From NCBI GenBank assembly GCA_003134685.1, contig PLCA01000003.1:243172-307171 (forward strand): a DNA stretch of 64,000 nucleotides, read 5' to 3'. The notes under the pieces were generated by a model. The model had not been told where the DNA came from. It ran no database searches and worked only from the letters and a program-made list of their open reading frames with translations. Positions 33,226 to 41,729 of the stretch are shown here, piece after piece. This stretch comes from Gemmatimonadota bacterium (GTDB lineage: Bacteria; Gemmatimonadota; Gemmatimonadetes; Gemmatimonadales; Gemmatimonadaceae). Within the stretch, counting starts at the first letter, position 1. Each line of letters opens with the position of its first letter. A program made the translations under genes and the position numbers.

Positions 33226-34302
33226 ATGGTGCGGGCGCTCGACCGGTACGTATTCGTCGAGTTCTGGAAGATCTTCGTCACGACGGCGCTCGGATTTCCG
33301 ATCCTCGTCAACATCATCGATCTCACGGACAACCTCGACAAGTACCTTGCCCAGCAACTGTCGTGGGGTCGCATTGCGCTCAGCTATCTGTACTGGCTTC
33401 CCGACTCGATGTTCATGGTGTTGCCGGCGGCGGTGCTGTTCGCGACTGTGTTCGCGATCGGGTCGCTGACCCGCCATTCGGAGATCACCGCGGCAAAGGC
33501 GTCCGGGATCAGCTTCTACCGCTTCATCGCTCCGATTTTCGTGGGCGCAGTCATCGCGACCATCCTCGGTCTCATACTCGGCGAACTAGCTCCGATCACC
33601 AACAAGAAGCGACTGGAAATTCTGGATGCAAATCGTGTGAACGTCGGCAACGATCGCTACAACTTCGCGTACGCCGCCGACGGCGGGCGGGTCTACAAGG
33701 TCGGCGCACTGCATCTGCTCGCGCCATCGATCGAAGGGATGGTGATCGAACGGAAGGGCAATGGTCCCGGGTATCCCTCGTATGTCGTCACGGCCAGCAT
33801 GGCGCAATACAGGTCGTCGAAGGGCTGGGTGCTCCAGAAGGGGGCCATGCACGTGATCCCCGACACGCTGCACAACATGACCTTCAGCTTCGACTCATTG
33901 ATCGACCGTCACTTCACCGAGCCACCGAAGCAGCTGACGCTGGCGCAGAAGGCGCCGGCAGACATGGGCTTTCGCGAGCTCGGACGGTTCATCACGTCGA
34001 TGGAGAGGTCGGGAGCGGAGGTGAACGAGCTGCGGGTGGAGAGGATGCTCAAGATCGCGATCCCCGTTACGTGCATCGTGATTCTGCTGTTCGGCGCGCC
34101 GCTGGCGACGAGCACTCAGCGTGGCGGCGCGGCATATGGAATCGGACTTAGTCTGGCAACGACCGTGATCTTTCTGATGCTGATCCAGCTCACGAAAGGC
34201 ATCGGCAGCAAGGGAATAATACCCGCGGACCTGGCAGCGTGGCTGCCAAGCATCATATTCGGCGTGGTGGGAGCCTTCCTCTTCGCGCGCGTCAGAACTT
34301 GA
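33226..34302 (+). CDS. lptG: LptG-like lipopolysaccharide export permease
   Basis: About 358 residues from ATG 33226; TTG 33217, overlapping the lptF stop, is an alternative. The LptF/LptG fold is evident: ALDRYVFVEFWKIFVTTALG, a helix with MFMVLPAAVLFATVFAIGSL, TRHSEITAAKASGISFYRFI (coupling helix), a periplasmic jellyroll, and three last helices with VTCIVILLFGAPLATSTQRG. Length is normal for the family. It follows lptF directly and its stop overlaps the mlaE start. Partner of LptF in LPS transport. Confidence 0.92.
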   Translation: MVRALDRYVFVEFWKIFVTTALGFPILVNIIDLTDNLDKYLAQQLSWGRIALSYLYWLPDSMFMVLPAAVLFATVFAIGSLTRHSEITAAKASGISFYRFIAPIFVGAVIATILGLILGELAPITNKKRLEILDANRVNVGNDRYNFAYAADGGRVYKVGALHLLAPSIEGMVIERKGNGPGYPSYVVTASMAQYRSSKGWVLQKGAMHVIPDTLHNMTFSFDSLIDRHFTEPPKQLTLAQKAPADMGFRELGRFITSMERSGAEVNELRVERMLKIAIPVTCIVILLFGAPLATSTQRGGAAYGIGLSLATTVIFLMLIQLTKGIGSKGIIPADLAAWLPSIIFGVVGAFLFARVRT

Positions 34303-35063
34303 TCCGGGATCCGCTCCGCCCTTTTCGCAAGGTTGGGGAGTGGGGTTACTTCCTGCGGGATATCGGCATCGCGTTCAGGGATCCGGCAACCTACGGGCGC
34401 GAGACGATCCGACAGATGCGGAACATCGGCGTCGATTCGGTGCCGCTGGCTGCGATCGTGGCGGCGTTCATCGGCGCGGTCACTGCTTTTCAGACGAGGT
34501 ATCAGCTGTTCGGAGGCGTGCAGCTCTCGGTCGTAGGGCTGATCTCGCGCCAGTCGATAGTTCTCGAGCTCGGTCCGCTCCTGACGGGCCTGGTGCTGAC
34601 GGGGCGCGTTGGAGCGCGCATCACGGCCGAGGTCGGAACGATGCGCGTTACCGAGCAGATCGATGCGTTGGAGACGCTGGCGTACGATCCGATCGCGTAC
34701 CTGGTAGTACCACGCCTGATCGCGGCGCTCATCATGCTGCCCGTGCTCACGATTCTCGCGGACGCCGTGGGGATCGCGACAGCGATGTTCACAGCCGTCA
34801 CCGCGACTGACGTGACCTCGGCCGCCTTCGCCGAAGGGCTGCGGCTGTCGTTCACTCCGTTCCAGATAGTGTACAGCATCATCAAGGCGACTATATTCGG
34901 GGGCGCGATAGCCTTCTTCTGCTCCTACGAGGGCTACACCGCGAACGTCGGCGCCGAGGGTGTCGGTCGGAGCACCGCGCAGGCAGTAGTCGTGACGTCG
35001 GTCGCCATTCTCGTGCTGGATGCGCTCACCGCGCTCCTGCTGGCCCCTTACCTCCAGGCATGA
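34299..35063 (+). CDS. mlaE: MlaE-family ABC permease
   Basis: About 254 residues from TTG 34299, which overlaps the lptG stop (TTGA). The product begins MIRDPLRPFRKVGEWGYFLR. MlaE motifs are clear: MRNIGVDSVPLAAIVAAFIG, LELGPLLTGLVLTGRVGARI, AEVGTMRVTEQIDALETLAY and DPIAYLVVPRLIAALIMLPV. MlaE is the membrane subunit of the MlaFEDB phospholipid transporter that keeps outer-membrane lipid asymmetry. The mlaD gene follows with a 4-bp overlap, but the ATPase gene mlaF is absent. Confidence 0.93.
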   Translation: MIRDPLRPFRKVGEWGYFLRDIGIAFRDPATYGRETIRQMRNIGVDSVPLAAIVAAFIGAVTAFQTRYQLFGGVQLSVVGLISRQSIVLELGPLLTGLVLTGRVGARITAEVGTMRVTEQIDALETLAYDPIAYLVVPRLIAALIMLPVLTILADAVGIATAMFTAVTATDVTSAAFAEGLRLSFTPFQIVYSIIKATIFGGAIAFFCSYEGYTANVGAEGVGRSTAQAVVVTSVAILVLDALTALLLAPYLQA

Positions 35064-35944
35064 AGAAGAAAAGAGACGAAGTGCTGGTTGGCCTTGTGAT
35101 CGCGGTCGCCGTCATAGTGACAGTGCTCGGCTCGCTCTGGCTGGCGCGCGGAGGATTGTCGAAGGGTTATCCCCTATACGCAAAATTCCCGTGGGGCGCG
35201 GGACTCAAGCAGGGCCAGCCGGTACTGCTCGTGGGCGTGAACGTCGGATACGTGGACGAGGTCGATCTGCACCAGGATGGCATCCTTGTCACGACGCTTC
35301 GCATCCAGAAAGCGTACAAGGTGCCCGTCACGAGCACGGCCGCCGTCGTGCCGAACGGGATCTTCGGCGACATGGCAATAGCGGTGACTCCTTCGCGGCC
35401 GGACACCCGTTCTTTCAAAGCGGGTGACACGGTTCCGGTAGGCCCTTCCTCTCCGGGGATCGCGGAGCTGACGACCAAGGCCGATTCGGTGATGCGATCG
35501 GTGAACGCGGTGACATCCGCGTTGGAGCACGAGATGGTGGCGTCGGGAGGAATCCGCGACCTGCGCAACACGATCGGCGCGACGAATCGTCTGGTGAACG
35601 ACTTTGCGTCGATCGCGGCCGAACAGTCCCGGCAATTGAGCGCGACGATGACGTCGCTGCGGCGGGCGACGGGAGCGATCGATCCGGTCAAAGTGGATTC
35701 GACGATCAGCAACTTGCGCACGGCGAGCGCGAACATGGCGGCGATGAGCGCGGACCTAAAGGCGACATCCGGAAAGCTCGACGCGATTCTCGCCAAGGTC
35801 GACAGCGGACCGGGCAGCGCGGCGAAGCTGATCAACGATCCCGGCGCGTACAACGACGTGCGTGGATTGCTGCAGCGGATGGATTCACTATTGGCGGACA
35901 TCAAGAAGAATCCGAAGCGTTACATCAACGTCAAGATTTTCTAG
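35060..35944 (+). CDS. mlaD: MCE/MlaD-family substrate-binding protein
   Basis: A 294-residue protein with one N-terminal helix (VLVGLVIAVAVIVTVLGSLW, residues 7-26). The MCE domain follows (about 32-115): YPLYAKFPWGAGLKQGQPVL, LVGVNVGYVDEVDL, TSTAAVVPNGIFGDMAIAVT. A long C-terminal helical part with heptad-like hydrophobics (about 130-290) would form the tube or coil seen in longer MCE proteins. MlaD hexamers shuttle phospholipid between MlaE and periplasmic carriers. It overlaps mlaE by 4 bp and runs 14 bp into the convergent gene at 35931. Confidence 0.9.
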   Translation: MKKKRDEVLVGLVIAVAVIVTVLGSLWLARGGLSKGYPLYAKFPWGAGLKQGQPVLLVGVNVGYVDEVDLHQDGILVTTLRIQKAYKVPVTSTAAVVPNGIFGDMAIAVTPSRPDTRSFKAGDTVPVGPSSPGIAELTTKADSVMRSVNAVTSALEHEMVASGGIRDLRNTIGATNRLVNDFASIAAEQSRQLSATMTSLRRATGAIDPVKVDSTISNLRTASANMAAMSADLKATSGKLDAILAKVDSGPGSAAKLINDPGAYNDVRGLLQRMDSLLADIKKNPKRYINVKIF

Positions 35945-36527
35945 CGGCCGCGGACTTGGGCCGATGCACGCGCGGAGGCGGCTGTCCGAGCTGCCAGCGC
36001 ACTCTGAATCCGATCGCCACGATCACGAGCAGCATGCATAGCTCGACGTAGACCTTCTCGCCGTCGAAGAAGTCGATCGGTGCGTCCTTGAGCGTCGGGT
36101 CGGTGAGAATCCCGTGGACGTAGAAGAGTGCCGCCGTCGCATATGCCGTGAAGTGCAGCGTCTTCCACTTCTTTCGTCCGAGCTCGCGCCTGAAGTAGGA
36201 AGTGAGCACCACAAAAACGAGGGAATAGAGCGAGAGCGCCCCCAGAACATTGATCCACGGCTGCTTTGGCGCGTTCACCGGATACAGAATGTCGAGAAAG
36301 GTGAATTTCGCCGTGGACGAGAAGAGGATGATCAGCGGATGGATCGTTGCGATCGTCAGCGCGATGTAGGCCGTCCAGTTATGGATCTTGAACGTGTTGA
36401 TGCGCAGGTGCGGCCAGCCGCGGACGGGATTGTATTTCACCGACATCACGAGCCCGATCATGATGTTGAGCGTGAGCAGCGTCATCGCTGTCAGCCCGAA
36501 ATAGCTCGATAGGTCTATCGCCGACAT
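35931..36527 (-). CDS. Ferric-reductase-like cytochrome b membrane protein
   Basis: A 198-residue protein with about six hydrophobic segments. His residues suited to heme binding recur in the helices: FKIHNWTAYIALTIATIHPL and KTLHFTAYATAALFYVHGIL. This spacing and the topology match the ferric reductase-like transmembrane domain (Ferric_reduct, YedZ/MsrQ-like). The FAD/NAD-binding domains of full ferric reductases are missing, so it would need a partner. The C-terminus is basic and Pro-rich. Its stop overlaps the convergent mlaD gene by 14 bp. Confidence 0.75.
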   Translation of the reverse strand: MSAIDLSSYFGLTAMTLLTLNIMIGLVMSVKYNPVRGWPHLRINTFKIHNWTAYIALTIATIHPLIILFSSTAKFTFLDILYPVNAPKQPWINVLGALSLYSLVFVVLTSYFRRELGRKKWKTLHFTAYATAALFYVHGILTDPTLKDAPIDFFDGEKVYVELCMLLVIVAIGFRVRWQLGQPPPRVHRPKSAAARKS

Positions 36528-36542
36528 GACTCACGAAGGATG

Positions 36543-36580
36543 AAAAAAGAATGCCGGCGGGACTAATCCCGCCGGCATTC
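36543..36580 (-). terminator. Rho-independent terminator of the TonB-dependent receptor gene
   Basis: A perfect 14-bp stem, GAATGCCGGCGGGA (36549-36562) with TCCCGCCGGCATTC (36567-36580), closes a four-base loop. On the minus strand it is followed by six T (36548-36543). It lies 50 bp downstream of the receptor stop and just before the start of the next minus-strand gene. Confidence 0.95.
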
Positions 36581-36630
36581 TTCTTTGATGAACTCAGTCG
36601 CGGCTGAATCCAGTCAGCCGCGCCGCCACC

Positions 36631-39600
36631 TTAGAACGCGTATTTGAGCTGAAGCTGAAGCGCGTAGTTCGATTGCGGGTTCTTGGTATTGAACTGCTGG
36701 AACGGCGAGAAGATGAACACCGACTGCGCACCGCTCGCCCACTTGAGCGGCTGACCGGGTGCGGCGACGACAGCACTACGGCGTGAGAGCAGGCTCGGGC
36801 TGTTGCTGCTGCCCAGGTCCTGGGCGCCCCAATCCTTGTTCAACAGGTTGAGAAAGTTGAAGATGTCGAGCTGGAGGATGAAGTTCTGTCCCCTCAGCGT
36901 CGGCAACGATTGGCGTACCGACGCGTTCATGAACTTCGTCCAAGGCGTGCGGCAGGAGTTGCGCAGCATGATCTTTCCACGCTGCGAATTGAGGCAGTCG
37001 TGGGCGGAAATGAACGCCTCGAGCGAATCCGCCTGCATGGCCGGAGTGAGGTTGCCGTTCTGCTGGAACAGGATCTCGGACGCGACGTGCGCGTCCGTGG
37101 GAACGTAGACGAGATCGTTCGCAGTCGAGCCGTCGCCGTTTATGTCGCTCCCGTAAACGTATTCGAACGGGACGCCCGATTCGCCGACGAAGCTGAAGGA
37201 CACGTCGGTCTTGGTAGCGAAAGTGTACGTACCGCCCGCGATGACACGATGCGGCACGTCGAACTTGGAAGGAGCGAGATCCTGCGCGTCCTGCCGGCCC
37301 GAGTAGGACCGACCGAAAGACCAATTCGAGAACGCGACCGACGAGGTGAGATCCCAGACGCTGTATGAATGGCCGTAGGTGTAGGCGACCGACCCCTCGA
37401 ATGAGTTCGAGAAGCGCTTCTGGAGCTCGCCGGTATAGCTATACGAGTAGTCGTGGGTCTTGGTATTCGTCAGGTTGATGACGTCGCCGAGGGTCCGTGC
37501 CGTGCCCGGAACCAGCTTGCGGGATGGGGTAGGGTTACCAGCGGCCGATGGAATGTCGCCATACAACGAACGACCGTTGCGGTCGGTGCCGATCGGATCG
37601 TCGAGCAGACCAATGTTCTGATAGTAGAAGTTGGCAACGGAGCGGGTGTACATCGCCTCGAACGTTCCAATCACATTCCAGGGGAGAACGCGATCATAGC
37701 CAAGCGAGCTCCGCCACACCGATGGGAATTTGAGATTCGGGTCAACGGTATTGGCTGTGATATTCGGGGTGAGCGCCGGATTCGTGCAGCCCTGGTTCGG
37801 CAAGGTGCCTGCGTTGGGCATGGGTGGAGCGTTCGCGCCGTTGCAGACGAGGTTGCCATAGCCATTGACGCCCGAGTTACCGAACAGATTGCTCAGCCAG
37901 ACGTAGGCGGGGCGACCGACAAACACGCCACTTCCTCCGCGAAGCTGGTTGCGCTGGTCGCCCGTCACATCCCAGTTGAAGCCGAAACGCGGAGACCACT
38001 GCTTCACATTCCGAGGCACCTGGGTCGTGTTGATTCCCAGGGTGGACTGAACGTCCGGATTCAGGCCAGGACTCGACGTGAGGCCAGGCAGGTCGAGGCG
38101 GAGGCCAAACGTCGTGCTCAGCCTGCTCGTTGTCTGCCACTCGTCTTCGGCGTAGAAGCCGAGCGTGCGGGCCTTGAAGCGCGCTGCCCCGTCAGTACCA
38201 TCGGGGAGCCTTATGCCGAGCGTGGCCGCACTGGGGGTGTTGGCAACGAGGGAGTCCAGTGTACCGAAGGTGAAGTTCCCGAGCGAGTTCTGCGAGAACA
38301 GGTTCCTCACTTTGAAGAATTCGTTCTTGGTGCCGATCGTAAAACGATGATTCCCGACGGGAATGGTGTAGTTGTCGGTGATCTCGAAAATGTCCTGATC
38401 GAGCTGGTTTCCCTGCGAGGAGTTCTCGGTTCCGGCCGACATCTGGCCGGTACCTCCACCGGGATTCGTGGTGCGCGAGATCACGACAAAGGGAGCCTGA
38501 ATTGGCGTGATGCGCGCGTCGCGAATTTTCGTGAGACCGATGAGGAACTCGTTGTTCGTGCCGTTGTCCATGCTCGAGAACAGCTGCGTCAAATAACTGT
38601 TGGTGGTCGAGCGGAAATTGTAGCCGTTGTTCGAGAGATTGATGCGCGTGTTGCTGCGGCTGAGAATATCCTGCTGCCCATCGACGTAGTTGTATCTCGC
38701 CACGAGCCGGCTGCCGACAGGCAGGTTGATGAGATCCACGCGGGCAAACAGGTTCGCAAGCGGATTCTGATTCTTCACCAAGGCGCCGTTGCCCGGATCG
38801 GCAAAGCCGTAACGGGTCGTGAGGATGTTGACGAGACTGTCCACGCCTTCAGGTGTTGCCGGAGGCTTCGGGAGAAGGCCAGCCGGCTGGCCAATGTAGG
38901 GACCCGATGCAGGCTGTTGCTGCTGCTGCCACTCCGGAGCGACCGAGAAAAGAAGCTTGTCCTTGAGGATCGGACCACCAAGCCAGAAGCCTTCCTGCTT
39001 GACCGTGAAGGGAGCCGCGCGAAGATAATCGATGTTCCGCTCGAGGCTTTCGTTGCGGTTCGCGTACGTTGCGGATCCGTGGAGCTGGTTCGAGCCGCTC
39101 TTCGTTACGGCGTTGACGAGGGCACCGGTGAAATTCCCCTGACGAACGTCGAACGGCGAGAGAAGAACCTGATACTCCTTTACGGCTTCGAGCGAGATCT
39201 GCTTGGCGCCCGCCTGGCCGCCCGGCTGGCCGGTGGAGCCGAGTCCGAACAGGTCGTTAGCGACCGAGCCGTCGATCTGGATGCCGTTGAACCGATTGTT
39301 CTGGCCTCCGCCGGAGTTTCCGGGTCCCTTTGTCGAGATCTGCGGCGTCAAAGCCACGAAATCAGTGAAATTGCGGGTCAATGTCGGGTAGCGGGCGATC
39401 ACCGAGTCGGTGATAGTCGTCGCGATGCCTTTGTGGGAGCTCGAAATGACTGCGCTCGAGGCGCCAAGGACCTCCACGCCGACGAGCTGTGTGGCCTGCG
39501 CACGCATCACCATGTCGACGCGGGCGTTCTGTCCGAGCGAGACATATACACCGCTGGTGTCGTGCGGCGTGAAGCCGATGCGGCGGACCGTCACGCTATA

Positions 39601-39846
39601 TGGGCCTCCGACCTCGAGACCCTGGATGTAATATCGCCCGTCGCCGCGTGAAGTCGTGCCGCTTCTGGCGCCGGTGGCGCGATTCACTATTTCAATCTGG
39701 GCTGATTCGACGGTTTGGCCCTGGTCGTTCGTGACGGTGCCGCTGACGGCGCCCGTCGTGACCCCCTGGGCAAACACTGAATTCGCGGATGAAATCAGGA
39801 GTGCTGCCGTGGCAGCACAGAGAAAGCGCATACGGTATTGGGGCAT
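36631..39846 (-). CDS. Oar-like TonB-dependent receptor
   Basis: About 1071 residues from ATG 39846. A signal peptide ends VFA, followed by Gln27. Residues 30-120 form a carboxypeptidase-regulatory-like domain (GAVSGTVTNDQGQTVESAQI and YYIQGLEVGGPYSVTVRRIG). A plug domain follows (VIARYPTLTRNFTDFVALTP, NNRFNGIQIDGSVANDLFG), then a long beta-barrel ending NYALQLQLKYAF with a C-terminal aromatic. This is the architecture of Oar-type receptors of the FCB group and myxobacteria. The ligand is unknown. It stands alone with its own terminator; a frame open on the other strand (37453-39651) is a shadow. Confidence 0.92.
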   Translation of the reverse strand: MPQYRMRFLCAATAALLISSANSVFAQGVTTGAVSGTVTNDQGQTVESAQIEIVNRATGARSGTTSRGDGRYYIQGLEVGGPYSVTVRRIGFTPHDTSGVYVSLGQNARVDMVMRAQATQLVGVEVLGASSAVISSSHKGIATTITDSVIARYPTLTRNFTDFVALTPQISTKGPGNSGGGQNNRFNGIQIDGSVANDLFGLGSTGQPGGQAGAKQISLEAVKEYQVLLSPFDVRQGNFTGALVNAVTKSGSNQLHGSATYANRNESLERNIDYLRAAPFTVKQEGFWLGGPILKDKLLFSVAPEWQQQQQPASGPYIGQPAGLLPKPPATPEGVDSLVNILTTRYGFADPGNGALVKNQNPLANLFARVDLINLPVGSRLVARYNYVDGQQDILSRSNTRINLSNNGYNFRSTTNSYLTQLFSSMDNGTNNEFLIGLTKIRDARITPIQAPFVVISRTTNPGGGTGQMSAGTENSSQGNQLDQDIFEITDNYTIPVGNHRFTIGTKNEFFKVRNLFSQNSLGNFTFGTLDSLVANTPSAATLGIRLPDGTDGAARFKARTLGFYAEDEWQTTSRLSTTFGLRLDLPGLTSSPGLNPDVQSTLGINTTQVPRNVKQWSPRFGFNWDVTGDQRNQLRGGSGVFVGRPAYVWLSNLFGNSGVNGYGNLVCNGANAPPMPNAGTLPNQGCTNPALTPNITANTVDPNLKFPSVWRSSLGYDRVLPWNVIGTFEAMYTRSVANFYYQNIGLLDDPIGTDRNGRSLYGDIPSAAGNPTPSRKLVPGTARTLGDVINLTNTKTHDYSYSYTGELQKRFSNSFEGSVAYTYGHSYSVWDLTSSVAFSNWSFGRSYSGRQDAQDLAPSKFDVPHRVIAGGTYTFATKTDVSFSFVGESGVPFEYVYGSDINGDGSTANDLVYVPTDAHVASEILFQQNGNLTPAMQADSLEAFISAHDCLNSQRGKIMLRNSCRTPWTKFMNASVRQSLPTLRGQNFILQLDIFNFLNLLNKDWGAQDLGSSNSPSLLSRRSAVVAAPGQPLKWASGAQSVFIFSPFQQFNTKNPQSNYALQLQLKYAF

Positions 39847-39912
39847 GGTCAGAAGGTTGTGAGGAAGGGGATAAGCTACGTATCGGCAACTCGTGGGGTC
39901 AAGCAAAACAAA

Positions 39913-41331
39913 TCACAAGCGCGTCACGATTTCCTGCTTGGAACGTCCGGTCAGCAGAAAAACGGGAATTCCGAGCAGAATCACCCCCAGAACGGCGAGG
40001 GTGGGGACGCGGCTGACGGGGTCGATGATGGCGTTCCCGAGGAGGAGAACGGTCGCAACTATGAAGAGGGCCGGGACCACGGGATACAGGGGAACCCGGA
40101 ATGGCGGATGATACCCGGGTCGCCGGCGAAAGACGAACACGGCCCCGACCGCCAGGGCGTAGAAGGGCACGATCGCGATGACAAAGGTATCGGCAAGCTG
40201 CTCGAACGTCCCGGCGAGGACGAAGACCACTCCCAGCGTAGCGCCGAGCCAGATCGCGACGCCGGGCGTGTGGAATCTCCGGTCGACGATCGCTATCGGC
40301 TTGAAGAGCAGACCGTCCGCGGCCATCGCGAAGAGAACCCGCGAGCCGGTCATCACCGAGCCGTTGAGCGTTCCGAAAGTCGAGATCATTACCGCGACCG
40401 AGACGAACGCCACGCCCACTGACCCCATCAGTCGGTCGGCGACATCGGCCGCGACGAGCTTCGAGTGCCGAATCTCCTCAACCGGCAGCACGGCCAGATA
40501 CGCCAGGTTTGCAAGCAGGTAAAGGGCGATGATTATCAGCGTACCGTAAATCAGAACGCGGGGAAGATTCCTCTCCGGGTCCTTCACCTCCCCGCCGACG
40601 AAGCTGACGTCGGCCCAACCATCATAGACCCAGAGTACCGACACGAGCGCGAGTCCAAAGCGCCCGAGCGAAAAGCTTCCCGGTGGCACCGCGGGCGAGA
40701 AGTGGCCACCCGTCTGCGGCAGCCCGATCACGAGAGCGAGCATGATGATCAGGAGCAGCGCACCCGTCTTGGCCAGCGTCGTGACGTTCTGCACCAGCGA
40801 GCCCCACTTGAGACCCACGTAGTTGAACGTCGCCGTTATGAGGATCGCGGCGGCCGCGATGTAGTGAACGTACCTGCTGTATGGCTCGACCCTCGGGTCG
40901 TGGCCGAGGACGCGAAGAAGATATTCCGAGAAAGTGGTCGAGATGGCGCCGAGCGCCGCCGCGCGAATGATGACGAGCTCGGACCAGCCGAAGAGAAAGG
41001 CGGGCAGCCGCCCCCACGATTCGCGGATGAAGACATACACTCCGCCCGTGCGCGGGAATACGCCCGCAACTTCGGCGAGCGTCAGCGCACCGCAGAGCGC
41101 AAAGAGTCCACCGGTCAGCCAGATCGCGAACAACGGGAGGGGACCGGGAAGCTTGTCCGCGATGCCGGCCGGCGAGCGAAAAATTCCAGACCCGATCGTC
41201 GAGCCGACGAGAACCGCTACGCCGCTCCACAATCCGAGCCGGCGTGGAAGCGTCGAGGCGCGCGCGAACGTCGAGTCAGTCGCCGCCGATCGCGTGGAAG
41301 AGTCACCGAGGATCGGGTCGGTCATTCGCAT
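39913..41331 (-). CDS. APC-family amino acid permease
   Basis: A 472-residue twelve-helix transporter of the amino acid-polyamine-organocation superfamily, LAT/SteT-like. The first helix carries the substrate-binding loop VGSTIGSGIFRSPAGIA, and helix 3 is FALCGALTLAEVAGVFPRTG followed by GVYVFIRESWGRLPAFLFGW. Helix 6 holds LVSVLWVYDGWADVSFVGGE with VKDPERNLPRVL. Residues 1-25 are a polar N-terminal tail. It is divergent from the heme A gene group at 41423. Confidence 0.92.
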   Translation of the reverse strand: MRMTDPILGDSSTRSAATDSTFARASTLPRRLGLWSGVAVLVGSTIGSGIFRSPAGIADKLPGPLPLFAIWLTGGLFALCGALTLAEVAGVFPRTGGVYVFIRESWGRLPAFLFGWSELVIIRAAALGAISTTFSEYLLRVLGHDPRVEPYSRYVHYIAAAAILITATFNYVGLKWGSLVQNVTTLAKTGALLLIIMLALVIGLPQTGGHFSPAVPPGSFSLGRFGLALVSVLWVYDGWADVSFVGGEVKDPERNLPRVLIYGTLIIIALYLLANLAYLAVLPVEEIRHSKLVAADVADRLMGSVGVAFVSVAVMISTFGTLNGSVMTGSRVLFAMAADGLLFKPIAIVDRRFHTPGVAIWLGATLGVVFVLAGTFEQLADTFVIAIVPFYALAVGAVFVFRRRPGYHPPFRVPLYPVVPALFIVATVLLLGNAIIDPVSRVPTLAVLGVILLGIPVFLLTGRSKQEIVTRL

Positions 41332-41422
41332 ACGCTAGTGCAAAGCACCTGGATTCGCGAGTAGCTTTATGTGCGCGGCGAATGTTTTTTCCGCGCGTCC
41401 CCGCACACTTCAATTGTCGCCA

Positions 41423-41728
41423 ATGAATCAGCCGCTGGCTGAGACAATCTTCTGGATCGCCGCGGTTGCATGCGTGATAGCCGAAGTCGCGATACTGCGA
41501 TCCACCTTTGCGGCGCAGCCGGGGAACAGATCGGAGCTGGTTCCAGCGTCGTCACGAAGCGGTGAGCTCGCGTGGGCGATCATTCCAGCGCTGGCACTCT
41601 GTGCGGTTCTGGTGGCTACGTGGCAGAGAATCGAGGCCCGCCAGAGCCACATGCAGATGATGGATCACTCCAGCATGCGGCACTCGATGCGGATGCCTGC
41701 GGCGCCACCAGCTGCGCCGCCCAGCTGA
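41423..41728 (+). CDS. Small COX2-like membrane protein with Met/His-rich tail
   Basis: 101 residues from ATG 41423 (in-frame codons upstream lack signals). Two membrane helices are predicted: TIFWIAAVACVIAEVAILRS (about 9-28) and ELAWAIIPALALCAVLVATW (about 48-67). The second, with its ExxWxxIPA pattern, resembles the second helix of cytochrome c oxidase subunit II. The tail HMQMMDHSSMRHSMRM (76-91) has six Met and three His in 16 residues, as in copper-binding proteins. No CuA cupredoxin domain follows. It is one base upstream of ctaA, suggesting a role in copper delivery or oxidase assembly; this is inference. Confidence 0.65.
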   Translation: MNQPLAETIFWIAAVACVIAEVAILRSTFAAQPGNRSELVPASSRSGELAWAIIPALALCAVLVATWQRIEARQSHMQMMDHSSMRHSMRMPAAPPAAPPS

Positions 41729-41729
41729 G

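Noticed and set aside
37453..39651. A 732-residue open frame on the plus strand opposite the TonB-dependent receptor gene
   Set aside because: It mirrors the codon structure of the receptor, has no recognisable domain or ribosome binding site, and the receptor on the other strand has full family features.
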